64,000 bases of DNA from Chitinophaga sp. 180180018-3 (GTDB lineage: Bacteria; Bacteroidota; Bacteroidia; Chitinophagales; Chitinophagaceae). Location of the stretch: the NCBI RefSeq assembly GCF_037893185.1, contig NZ_CP140772.1, positions 7,804,001-7,868,000 of the forward strand. The letters run 5' to 3'. The number at the start of each line of letters is the position of its first letter. Position 1 is the stretch's first letter. A program made the position numbers and the translations under genes. Below the pieces are notes generated by a model, which saw nothing but the letters and a program-made list of their open reading frames with translations, had not been told where the DNA came from and ran no database searches. Shown piece after piece: positions 25,894 to 34,179 of the stretch.

Positions 25894-27921
25894 ATGGAAA
25901 AAGGAGGCAATAACTTCAACAAGGGTTCAGAGAAATCACCTAAGAAAGGACCGAAGTTCAATATATACTGGGTGTATGCCTTTATTGGCGTTGCCCTGCT
26001 CGCAATGAACTTTTTTGATTTAAAATCCCCTACCAAAGAGATCAGTTTCCAGGAGTTCCAGGTAAATTACCTGAAACCAGGAGATGTTGACAGGTTGGTT
26101 GTAGTTAATAAGAAGTATGTAGAAGTCTACATAAAGCCTGACAGGCTTAAAGAAGAAAAATTTAACGCTGTTAATAAAAGTAAATTCGGTGGCGAGAACC
26201 CTGGTCCTCACTTCCGCTTTACTATTGGAAGCGAAGAAAGTTTTAAGAAGGACATTGACAAAGCGCAGGAAGGAATACCTGTGGAAAATCAGGTGAAGAT
26301 TTCCTACGATGAGCGCCAGAGCTGGTTTGAACCTATATTCCAGCTATTGCTGCCCATTATCCTTATCATCGGTTTATGGATACTGTTGATGCGTAAAATG
26401 GGCGGCCCTGCTGGTGGCAGCGGAGGTCCCGGCGGCATCTTCAACATCGGTAAATCCAAGGCTACCCTGTTCGATAAAGGAACCCGCGTTAATATCACTT
26501 TCAACGACGTGGCGGGATTAGATGAGGCGAAAGTGGAAGTAATGGAAATTGTTGATTTTTTGAAGAATCCCAAGAAGTATACATCTCTCGGTGGTAAAAT
26601 ACCAAAAGGAGCTTTATTGGTGGGCCCTCCGGGTACTGGTAAAACCCTGCTGGCAAAAGCTATGGCGGGAGAAGCACAGGTTCCGTTCTTTTCCATGTCC
26701 GGTTCCGACTTCGTGGAATTGTTCGTAGGTGTGGGTGCAAGCCGTGTCCGCGACCTGTTTAAACAGGCCCGCGAAAAAGCTCCCTGTATCATCTTTATCG
26801 ATGAAATTGATGCTATCGGCCGTGCAAGAGGAAAGAATGTGATGATGAGCAACGACGAACGTGAGAATACTCTCAACCAGTTGCTGGTGGAAATGGATGG
26901 ATTCGGAACAGACAGTGGTATTATTATCCTGGCTGCTACCAACCGGCCGGATGTACTGGATAGTGCGTTGCTGCGCCCAGGCCGTTTCGACCGTCAGATA
27001 TCTATCGACAAACCGGATCTGGCAGGAAGAGAAACTATCTTTGAAGTACACCTGAAACCCATCAAAACTTCCCCCAACCTGGATGTGAAGAAACTGGCTT
27101 CCATGACGCCTGGTTTCGCCGGTGCGGATATCGCTAACGTGTGTAACGAAGCTGCGCTGATCGCTGCCCGTAAAGGCAAGTCGCAGGTGGAAATGGAAGA
27201 TTTCAATGATGCAATCGACCGTGTAATTGGTGGTCTGGAAAAGAAAAACAAGATTATTTCTCCGGAAGAGAAGGAAGTGATAGCTTACCACGAAGCAGGA
27301 CACGCTATCTGCGGCTGGTTCCTGGAACATGCTAATCCACTGGTGAAAGTAACTATCGTACCACGTGGTGTAGCAGCATTGGGGTATGCACAATATCTTC
27401 CTAAAGAACAATATCTGTACAATACAGAACAGCTGATGGATGATATCTGTATGACCCTCGGCGGTCGTGCAGTGGAAGAGCTGATCTTCGGCAAAATTTC
27501 TACCGGTGCTCAGAACGACCTGCAGGTGATTACCCGCATGGCCTATGCAATGGTGACTGTGTACGGTATGAACGATAAAGTGGGTAATGTATCTTTCTAC
27601 GATCCTAACAGCGATCAGTCATTTACCAAGCCTTACTCTGAAGAAACATCCCGGATGATCGATGAGGAAGTAAGAAAGCTGATAGAATCTGCCTATGTGA
27701 GAACTAAAAACCTGCTTACCGAAAAACTGGAACAGGTAAAGACCCTCGCACAGGAACTGTTGAAGAAAGAAGTGTTGTACCAGGCAGATCTGGAAAGACT
27801 GATTGGAAAACGTCCTTTTGATACTCATAAAGAACACCAGGTAAATAAGGAAGGAATGACTACTGATGGAGTGCATCCGTCAGATATCATCAACCCTTCT
27901 CCATCACCAGCTAATGCGTAA
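25894..27921 (+). CDS. ftsH: ATP-dependent zinc metalloprotease FtsH
   Basis: A 675-residue membrane protease. Two membrane helices (about residues 24-42 and 147-166) flank a periplasmic domain. The AAA+ ATPase shows Walker A GPPGTGKT, Walker [12 protein letters not shown] and the second region of homology [20 protein letters not shown]. The zinc site HEAGH is at about residue 470, with the third ligand region [12 protein letters not shown] downstream. It degrades unfolded membrane proteins and regulators in the inner membrane. An Asn/Gly-rich tail ends the protein. The LUD-domain gene follows 8 bases later. Confidence 0.97.
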   Translation: MEKGGNNFNKGSEKSPKKGPKFNIYWVYAFIGVALLAMNFFDLKSPTKEISFQEFQVNYLKPGDVDRLVVVNKKYVEVYIKPDRLKEEKFNAVNKSKFGGENPGPHFRFTIGSEESFKKDIDKAQEGIPVENQVKISYDERQSWFEPIFQLLLPIILIIGLWILLMRKMGGPAGGSGGPGGIFNIGKSKATLFDKGTRVNITFNDVAGLDEAKVEVMEIVDFLKNPKKYTSLGGKIPKGALLVGPPGTGKTLLAKAMAGEAQVPFFSMSGSDFVELFVGVGASRVRDLFKQAREKAPCIIFIDEIDAIGRARGKNVMMSNDERENTLNQLLVEMDGFGTDSGIIILAATNRPDVLDSALLRPGRFDRQISIDKPDLAGRETIFEVHLKPIKTSPNLDVKKLASMTPGFAGADIANVCNEAALIAARKGKSQVEMEDFNDAIDRVIGGLEKKNKIISPEEKEVIAYHEAGHAICGWFLEHANPLVKVTIVPRGVAALGYAQYLPKEQYLYNTEQLMDDICMTLGGRAVEELIFGKISTGAQNDLQVITRMAYAMVTVYGMNDKVGNVSFYDPNSDQSFTKPYSEETSRMIDEEVRKLIESAYVRTKNLLTEKLEQVKTLAQELLKKEVLYQADLERLIGKRPFDTHKEHQVNKEGMTTDGVHPSDIINPSPSPANA

Positions 27922-27929
27922 ATTTTGAT

Positions 27930-28565
27930 ATGAAGATTTCTCCTGCCAAGGAAAATATTCTGAAGAGAGTACGGAATGCTTTAAGTCAGCCGGTACAATT
28001 GCCCTTCCCAAATTCGGAGGGCAATTCTTCTGTTTTCAAAACTGATAATGAGAGCCTGGAATTAAAGTTTGCAGAGGAGTTTACCCGGCTTCAGGGCAAG
28101 TTTGTTTTCTGCGCAGGAAAAGGTGAATTGACAGAGAGTCTGAGGGCGCTTTGTGATCATAAAGAATGGCATAATGTGGTGTGTCAGACTCCGGAACTAT
28201 TGAAGATCCTGCACCGCGGGGATTTGCCGGTACTTAACCAGGCGAATATGCATGAGGCCAATGCAGCTATTACGGATTGCGAGTATCTCGTTGCCCGTAC
28301 CGGAACGTTGGTGTTGAGCTCGGCACAACCAAGCGGCAGGGCATTACCGGTGTATGCGCCAGTGCATATCGTGGTTGCCTTTACGCATCAATTGGTATTT
28401 GATCTGAAAGATGCGCTGCAGAAACTGAGGGATAAATATGGCAACGACATTCCTTCTGCGATTTCCTTTGCCACAGGCCCCAGCCGGACCGCTGATATTG
28501 AGAAAACATTGGTGGTGGGCATTCACGGTCCGAAAGAAGTTTATGTATTTTTAGTAGATGAATAG
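27930..28565 (+). CDS. LUD domain protein, LutC/YkgG family
   Basis: A 211-residue protein. The LUD-domain features are ITDCEYLVARTGTLVLSSAQ, SGRALPVYAPVHIVVAF, and the C-terminal SFATGPSRTADIEKTLVVGI HGPKEVYVFLV pattern, which is diagnostic for LutC. In Bacillus, LutC is one of three proteins needed for lactate use, but no lutA or lutB is nearby here; the stand-alone copy behind ftsH is common in Bacteroidota and its role is unknown. Only 8 bases separate it from ftsH, so it is probably cotranscribed. Confidence 0.88.
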   Translation: MKISPAKENILKRVRNALSQPVQLPFPNSEGNSSVFKTDNESLELKFAEEFTRLQGKFVFCAGKGELTESLRALCDHKEWHNVVCQTPELLKILHRGDLPVLNQANMHEANAAITDCEYLVARTGTLVLSSAQPSGRALPVYAPVHIVVAFTHQLVFDLKDALQKLRDKYGNDIPSAISFATGPSRTADIEKTLVVGIHGPKEVYVFLVDE

Positions 28566-28637
28566 CTTTCAGCGCTTGGCATTAATTTTTTAACAGGACT
28601 GATACTGTTAAAAAGTTAATGCCAATCACTGAAAGCT
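28564..28637. repeat. Long imperfect hairpin between LUD gene and lpxH
   Basis: A 33-base arm (28564-28596) pairs with 28605-28637 with about three mismatches or wobble pairs around an 8-base loop (GACTGATA). It begins at the LUD gene stop and ends 15 bases before the lpxH start at 28652. It lacks the CTTAGCG core, so it is not a member of the dispersed family. It could act as a terminator or as an mRNA structure near the lpxH ribosome binding site. Confidence 0.75.
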
Positions 28638-28651
28638 TCATAATTTTAAGA

Positions 28652-29470
28652 ATGGAGATCCAATTACCTGCCAATAAGAAAGTATATTTTGCTTCCGATT
28701 TTCACCTGGGTGCCCCTAACCCTGCTGCCAGCAGAGAACGGGAGAAACTGATCCTGCAATGGCTGGAACAGGCAGAAAAAGATGCACAGCATATCTTTCT
28801 GGTAGGCGATATTTTTGATTTCTGGTTTGAATACAAACATGTGATCCCTAAAGGATACACAAGGATATTGGGCAAGCTGGCATCGATGAGTGATAAAGGT
28901 ATTGGTATCTCTGTATTTATCGGGAATCATGATATGTGGATGAATGGATATTTTGAAGATGAACTGAATATCCCGGTTTATTATGAGCCACAGACCTATA
29001 CCATTGGCAGCAAGAGGTTTTATGTTGGTCATGGCGACGGATTAGGCCCCGGCGATCACGGGTACAAAATGCTGAAGAAGGTATTCCGTAACCCCTTTTG
29101 TCGCTGGTTATTCTCTGCATTACACCCGGCATGGGGAATATCCCTGGCTAACTACTTCAGCCGTAAAAGTCGCGCTGCTACCGGTCAGGAGCTGGAGCAT
29201 TTCCTGGGAGCAGAAAATGAGTGGCTGGCAATTTATAGCAAAGAGGTATTGCAAAAAGAACATTTCGATTACTTCATATTCGGGCACAGGCACCTTCCGC
29301 TGGATATTTCTCTGAAGGATAACAGCAGGTATATTAACCTGGGTGATTGGCTCAACTACTTCTCTTACGCCGTATTCGACGGACACGACATAACCCTGAA
29401 ATATTTCACGGAGGCTGGCGAGAAGGCAGCCCGGTCAGGCGTCAAGGATCTCGTGCAGGATAGGCGGTGA
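28652..29470 (+). CDS. lpxH: UDP-2,3-diacylglucosamine diphosphatase (LpxH family)
   Basis: The frame extends up to 28619, but that start is inside a hairpin; the ATG at 28652 (MEIQLPANKKVYFASDFHLG) fits, giving 272 residues. It is a calcineurin-like metallophosphoesterase. Metal ligands are seen in FASDFHLGAP, LVGDIFDFWFEYK, FIGNHDMWM, VGHGDGLGPGDHGYK and FGHRHLPL. The enzyme removes UMP from UDP-diacylglucosamine in lipid A synthesis at the inner membrane. Its 3' end overlaps the convergent recO by 36 bases. Confidence 0.9.
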   Translation: MEIQLPANKKVYFASDFHLGAPNPAASREREKLILQWLEQAEKDAQHIFLVGDIFDFWFEYKHVIPKGYTRILGKLASMSDKGIGISVFIGNHDMWMNGYFEDELNIPVYYEPQTYTIGSKRFYVGHGDGLGPGDHGYKMLKKVFRNPFCRWLFSALHPAWGISLANYFSRKSRAATGQELEHFLGAENEWLAIYSKEVLQKEHFDYFIFGHRHLPLDISLKDNSRYINLGDWLNYFSYAVFDGHDITLKYFTEAGEKAARSGVKDLVQDRR

Positions 29471-30172
29471 ATGCATCTCTGTAAAATCGGGGATATGCAA
29501 TCTGAAAAACTCCAGGTAAGCATATAGCAATTTCCTGCGTCGCTCCTTATTCATGGCGATGGCGGCGAGGTGTTCCACCGCGGCACACTGAAATAGTTTA
29601 TCTGTGAGCTCGCTGTTCACAGGATCGAGGTGATAGCTGTGATGAGGCGGCAGATCCGTGAATGTACCTTCCTGCAGATCGAGGTAGGGAGTGTATTCTG
29701 AAAAGTGGCCATTCAGCCTGAAACCCAGGTGCTCCCCTACTTTCAGGGTATAGTAGAGCGGAAGATTAGCCACTACCGGGGTTGCTGAAATATCCAGCAA
29801 TTGCAGTATATTTTCGGTGAAATAATAAAGCTCCGTTTGTTGCTCCGGCTGCTTCAGGCATTTCTGCAGTAACTCAATAATAAATAACGTAACGGTATTT
29901 TTCACCACGTTCAGCTGAATGGTATGGTAAATATATCCGGGTTTGTATTCAGAAATCCGCTGCAGATTTTTGTTATCATTATGGTACACGACCATTTCCA
30001 GTATATTGCCGGGTTGCAGCAGATTGCCCTTGGCGGCTTTGGGCTTCGCAGAGCGGGCGCCGTTCACCATATATGACTGGATTCCGAAGAGTTCTGTAAA
30101 TATGCTGACAACCAGGCTGGTTTCACCATATTTAACTGTACGTAATACTATGCCGCGCGTTTTATGAAGCAT
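29435..30172 (-). CDS. recO: DNA repair protein RecO
   Basis: A 245-residue RecO: an OB fold at the N-terminus (MLHKTRGIVLRTVKYGETSL, SLVVSIFTELFGIQSYMVNG, GNLLQPGNILEMVVYHNDN) and a helical C-terminus. It loads RecA at gaps with RecR. The four-Cys zinc motif of some RecO proteins is absent, as is common in this phylum. The gene ends inside the 3' end of lpxH (36 bases of antisense overlap). Confidence 0.9.
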   Translation of the reverse strand: MLHKTRGIVLRTVKYGETSLVVSIFTELFGIQSYMVNGARSAKPKAAKGNLLQPGNILEMVVYHNDNKNLQRISEYKPGYIYHTIQLNVVKNTVTLFIIELLQKCLKQPEQQTELYYFTENILQLLDISATPVVANLPLYYTLKVGEHLGFRLNGHFSEYTPYLDLQEGTFTDLPPHHSYHLDPVNSELTDKLFQCAAVEHLAAIAMNKERRRKLLYAYLEFFRLHIPDFTEMHSPPILHEILDA

Positions 30173-30349
30173 TTAATTCTTAAATATTCCCGCAAGTTAA
30201 TACAAACGATGATTTCCCCCTCCTGAACAACTGAACGCCAAAAGCCGCTGGCTGATAGCTAAAAACGGCCTGCTCATCGCCGCCTGCTAACAGCCAATAG
30301 CTATTTTTAGTTACCTTTACGCCCACATTATAAAAAAAAGAGACTCCTT

Positions 30350-32761
30350 ATGTGGCAACGTTTAGCAGGCTTTGTGCTAAAATATCGGTTATTACTGCTT
30401 CTTTTATTACTCATCGGAACCGGGGTGATGGGTTATTTTGCCAGTAAGGTGCAGATGTCGTACGAATATGTGTCCACTATTCCTCACGATAACCCCAAAT
30501 TTATTGAATATCAGAAATTTAAAGAAAAATTTGGAGCAGATGGCAACGTCCTGATGCTCGCTGTACAAACAGATAAGTTTTTCCAGGCAGATTTTTTCAA
30601 GGACTATGTTCAGTTGAACAAGGATATGAAGAATGTTTTTGCCGTAGAGAACATTATGAGTGTGCCGATGGCCATCAACCTGGTGAAGAATGACAGTACG
30701 CAGAAACTTGAAGCAAAGCCATTGTTCAAAGGAGATCTCGGCAACCAGGAAACGATTGATAGCTTGTCGAAAGTATTTAATACATTGTTGTTCTACAGGG
30801 GGCTGCTGTACAACCCGGATACCCATGCCTACCTGATGGCTATTTATGTAAACAAGGATGTATTTAATTCTCCCAAACGTACAGCGGTAGTAGCTGAAGT
30901 TACTAAATTAGCCAATGCCTTTCAGGAAAAGCAACATACAGAAGTACGTCTGAGCGGGTTGCCGCTGATTCGTACAGCCATGGCCGTTAAAGTGGCCGAC
31001 GAGCTGAAGTTATTCCTGAAAATATCTTTCCTGTTAACTGCCCTGATATTGTTTCTCTTTTTCCGTTCGTTTAGTGCGGTATTGATGTCGATGATTGTAG
31101 TAGCAATAGGTGTGATCTGGTCAGTAGGAACGATTGTACTGATGGGATATAAGATCACCCTGCTTACCGGGTTGATCCCCTCGTTGATAGTGGTGATAGG
31201 GATTCCGAACTGTGTGTATTTTCTTAGTAAGTATCATACGGAATATGCCAGGGATGCCAATAAAACAAGGGCTCTTGTACATATGATCCAGCGTATGGGA
31301 ATTGTGACGCTCTTTACCAATCTGACTGCAGCAATTGGTTTTGGTGTGTTTTGTTTTACCAACAGTGCCATCCTCCGGGAGTTTGGTGTGGTAGCAGGAC
31401 TCAATATCATGTTCATCTTCCTGATCTCCTTTATTTTCCTGCCTTCAGTGCTCAGTTATTTACCGGCACCTAAAACCAAGCACACAACTTATCTGGATAA
31501 CCGTTTCTTCGGAGCAATTCTGGATTTTCTCAATACGTTGGTGTTCAGGTACCGTCCATGGGTATACGGCGTAAGCCTGGTGGCAGTAGTGCTGGCAGTG
31601 GCGGGAATGGGCCGGCTTCAGTCGGTCGGTTATATGCTGGACGACATCCCGCATACTGATAAGTTATATACTGACCTGAAATTCCTGGAATCGAATTTCA
31701 AGGGAGTAATGCCACTGGAGATAGCGGTAGATACAAAGAAAAAGAATGGCGTAGTTAATCTGCAAACGCTGAATAAGCTGGATGAATTGACTCAGTTAAT
31801 TGCCTCTCAGCCTGATTTTGGCCGGCCATTGTCTGTTGTGGAAGGGATCAAATTTGCCAAGCAGGCTTATTATAACGGAGATAGTTCCAACTATGCAGTG
31901 CCCAACCAGTTTGATCTGGGTTTTCTGGCGCCTTATTTACGTATGAAAGGGACGAATACGGCGTCGGGTCCGGCATCCACTTTTTCTAAGCTGGTATCGT
32001 CTTTTATGGATAGTACCAAGCAGATAGCAAGGTTGAGTGTGAATATGAAGGATGTGGGTTCTCAGCGTCTGCCGCAGTTGCTGGATTCCCTGCAACCTAA
32101 AGCAGTAGCTATTTTTGACACCGCGCATTATAAGGTGACATTTACCGGAACCAGTGTGATATTCCAGGAGGGAACGCGTTTCATCATTAATGGATTGGCG
32201 GAGAGTATCATTCTGGCGTTTGTGTTGATTATGTTATGTATGCTGTATCTTTTCCGTTCCTGGAGGATGCTGATCATTTCTCTGATCCCTAATGTGATTC
32301 CGCTGGCAGTAACAGCCGGGGTGATGGGCTGGGCCGGGGTACCTCTGAAGCCCTCTACAGTACTGGTGTTCAGTGTTGCGCTCGGAATAGCAATAGATGT
32401 GACCATACGTTTCCTGGTCAACTTCAAGCAGGAGTTGCCCCGTCACGATTTCGACATCAGTGCCACTGTAAAACAGACCATTCATGAAACAGGGCTTAGT
32501 ATCATCTATACCTCCGCGATCCTGTTTGCCGGGTTTATGATATTCAGTTTTTCTGAGTTTGGAGGTACAAAAGCACTGGGCTGGCTTACTTCTCTTACGC
32601 TGGTAGTAGCAATGATTACTAACCTTACGATCTTACCAGCGCTGCTGTTATGGATGGAAAAAGCATTATTGAAGAAAGCCCGTAAAAAAGAGCTTTGGAA
32701 AACCCTTGATGAAGAAGCAGACATAGATATTGCAGAGTTAGGTATCAGCGATAAAGAGTAA
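30350..32761 (+). CDS. RND superfamily / MMPL-type membrane transporter
   Basis: An 803-residue protein with a duplicated layout. One membrane helix lies near residues 10-30, a periplasmic domain follows, then a block of five helices (residues about 220-370, with LKISFLLTALILFLFFRSFS and LLTGLIPSLIVVIGIPNCVY). The same plan repeats in the second half (AESIILAFVLIMLCMLYLFR, ALGIAIDVTIRFLVNFKQEL). This is the MMPL/patched-like branch of the RND family, proton-driven exporters of lipids or hopanoid-like molecules. The cargo is unknown. There is no adaptor or outer-membrane gene nearby. It is monocistronic with its own terminator. Confidence 0.88.
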   Translation: MWQRLAGFVLKYRLLLLLLLLIGTGVMGYFASKVQMSYEYVSTIPHDNPKFIEYQKFKEKFGADGNVLMLAVQTDKFFQADFFKDYVQLNKDMKNVFAVENIMSVPMAINLVKNDSTQKLEAKPLFKGDLGNQETIDSLSKVFNTLLFYRGLLYNPDTHAYLMAIYVNKDVFNSPKRTAVVAEVTKLANAFQEKQHTEVRLSGLPLIRTAMAVKVADELKLFLKISFLLTALILFLFFRSFSAVLMSMIVVAIGVIWSVGTIVLMGYKITLLTGLIPSLIVVIGIPNCVYFLSKYHTEYARDANKTRALVHMIQRMGIVTLFTNLTAAIGFGVFCFTNSAILREFGVVAGLNIMFIFLISFIFLPSVLSYLPAPKTKHTTYLDNRFFGAILDFLNTLVFRYRPWVYGVSLVAVVLAVAGMGRLQSVGYMLDDIPHTDKLYTDLKFLESNFKGVMPLEIAVDTKKKNGVVNLQTLNKLDELTQLIASQPDFGRPLSVVEGIKFAKQAYYNGDSSNYAVPNQFDLGFLAPYLRMKGTNTASGPASTFSKLVSSFMDSTKQIARLSVNMKDVGSQRLPQLLDSLQPKAVAIFDTAHYKVTFTGTSVIFQEGTRFIINGLAESIILAFVLIMLCMLYLFRSWRMLIISLIPNVIPLAVTAGVMGWAGVPLKPSTVLVFSVALGIAIDVTIRFLVNFKQELPRHDFDISATVKQTIHETGLSIIYTSAILFAGFMIFSFSEFGGTKALGWLTSLTLVVAMITNLTILPALLLWMEKALLKKARKKELWKTLDEEADIDIAELGISDKE

Positions 32762-32781
32762 ACATAAATTTACAGATAAGG

Positions 32782-32840
32782 CCACCGGGGCAGGTAATAG
32801 GCGGATTAGTTCGTTTATTGTCTGCCCCGGTGGCTTTTTA
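32782..32840 (+). terminator. Terminator after the MMPL transporter
   Basis: GGCCACCGGGGCAG pairs with CTGCCCCGGTGGC over a loop of about 27 bases, and TTTTTA follows. It lies about 20 bases after the stop at 32761. Confidence 0.8.
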
Positions 32841-33010
32841 GCCCCCTGGCTGGCAACAAATGCTAAAATTTTAGCTAAAATGGACAAAAAGACCTCATAA
32901 AATAATCTAGTGGGCAGCACTCACATACCATTATCGCCGTTTGTAAAATTTGGGGGTGTTTTATAATGAAAAAGTTAGAGGTTTATAATGCCATTCTAAC
33001 CACATAGTTC

Positions 33011-33700
33011 ATGAAAAATAAGTACTTAAAGGGTGCTCATTTATCCGAGCGCAAATTTAAGGAGATCTTGCGGCTATTTGCCGATGATCTCACTGCTACG
33101 CAGATCGCCAATATCAGTGGCGTAAGCAGGGTAACTATCAACAGCTACCTCAAAAAACTGCGAAGTCAGATTGCCCGTTATTGTGAAGCCCAACACCCTG
33201 TGCCGGTACCAGCTCTTACCTACGATACCAGGCAGAGTGACCCAATCTCCGATCAGGACGGCGACACGATGGTTGCAGTAAAACCGGAAGTAGACCGGAT
33301 TGTTAAGCCAGTAATTTTTGGTATTTGCAGATCGGCCGACAGGCTGCACACGGAGATTCTTCCGGATGTGAGCAGGTCGATGATCCATGCTGTTACCCGT
33401 GGACGTTCCGTACTGGAAACGCAATCTGCTACTGAGCGCCTGCGCCGCTTTAACGGTCTGGTAGATCTGGGGCAGTACCGCCTGTACAGGCTTGGGCAAA
33501 CATCAGACAGTCACCAGATGGATGATGTAGATGCTTTCTGGGGGCTCACAAAGCACCGGTTGGCTAAATTTAAGGGGCTGAACCGCAATACTGCGTATCT
33601 CCACCTCAAAGAGTGTGAATACCGGTTTAATCATCGCAATGAAGATTTATTTGCGGTGCTGCTGGAGTTGTTAAAAACACACCCACTGACCCTGTCTTAA
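33011..33700 (+). CDS. IS1595-like transposase-derived protein, catalytic motifs lost
   Basis: A 229-residue intact frame. The N-terminus (KNKYLKGAHLSERKFKEILR, then an HTH with TATQIANISGVSRVTINSYL) and the C-terminus (VDAFWGLTKHRLAKFKGLNR, LHLKECEYRFNHRNEDLF) clearly match IS1595/ISXO2-type transposases. The core has drifted: where the family has VDESYFG there is YDTRQSD, where it has SDGW there is SATE, and HINGIEsFW is QMDDVDAFW. So at least one catalytic acidic residue and the third-motif Asn appear lost. No terminal inverted repeats are evident. It may be a domesticated DNA-binding protein or an inactive remnant. It has its own terminator. Confidence 0.75.
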   Translation: MKNKYLKGAHLSERKFKEILRLFADDLTATQIANISGVSRVTINSYLKKLRSQIARYCEAQHPVPVPALTYDTRQSDPISDQDGDTMVAVKPEVDRIVKPVIFGICRSADRLHTEILPDVSRSMIHAVTRGRSVLETQSATERLRRFNGLVDLGQYRLYRLGQTSDSHQMDDVDAFWGLTKHRLAKFKGLNRNTAYLHLKECEYRFNHRNEDLFAVLLELLKTHPLTLS

Positions 33701-33710
33701 TAAGATATTT

Positions 33711-33735
33711 GCCCCGCGTCATGCGGGGCTAATTT
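33711..33735 (+). terminator. Terminator after the transposase-derived gene
   Basis: GCCCCGC (33711-33717) pairs with GCGGGGC (33723-33729) over a 5-base loop, followed by TAATTTTAAT. It lies 10 bases after the stop. Confidence 0.8.
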
Positions 33736-34179
33736 TAATCTCGATTTAGATTTTGGTTGATGAGCACAGGCGGTATTCTTGCCGCTTGTTTATTCCCACG
33801 TGTATATATATCGTTTGTTAATTTAATAAGTTAATGAAAAGTTAAAAACTTGTTATCTAAACGTTATCGCCAACTTTACGAGTTTAATTTTTTGTTAATA
33901 AAGTTTATATTTGAACCTTGGTTAAAGTTTTTGCTAAGGATATTGCTTATGAGAAAGAAGTTGGTTACTTCTTGCTGATTTCATTGAATAAATTTCAGAA
34001 AGGGTAATCATTTTTTAGAATTTATCAAAGTCTGTACTATGCCAGACCGACTCTTCAGCTGTAGTTTATCCATTTGATATTTTGATCAAAAGAAATGACG
34101 GAAACCAAATGAATCAGGGGTTTTGCCCTTGGTAACAGGTTATTTTTTTAAGGTTCGCAACAAAATCAATTAATTGCTT
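33736..34179 (+). promoter_or_regulatory. Long leader of the first susC with -7 box and nine-codon uORF
   Basis: About 440 AT-rich bases precede susC. A -7 box TATATTTG lies at 33906-33913. Downstream there is ATATTGCTTA at 33940-33949 and a nine-codon frame (33949-33978, MRKKLVTSC and stop) whose start ATGAGAAAG resembles the susC start ATGAGGAAA. AAGAAG and CTTCTT within it could pair. The same TTGCTTATGA string recurs at the susC start. A post-transcriptional role is possible but not shown. Confidence 0.4.

Noticed and set aside
26614..27411. A 265-codon - strand frame opposite ftsH
   Set aside because: Shadow of the conserved AAA+ and protease domains; no recognisable product.
32862..32875. 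Palindrome GCTAAAATTTTAGC before the transposase-derived gene as a possible inverted terminal repeat
   Set aside because: It is a single local palindrome with no partner at the other end of the gene and no target duplication, so it does not define an insertion element.
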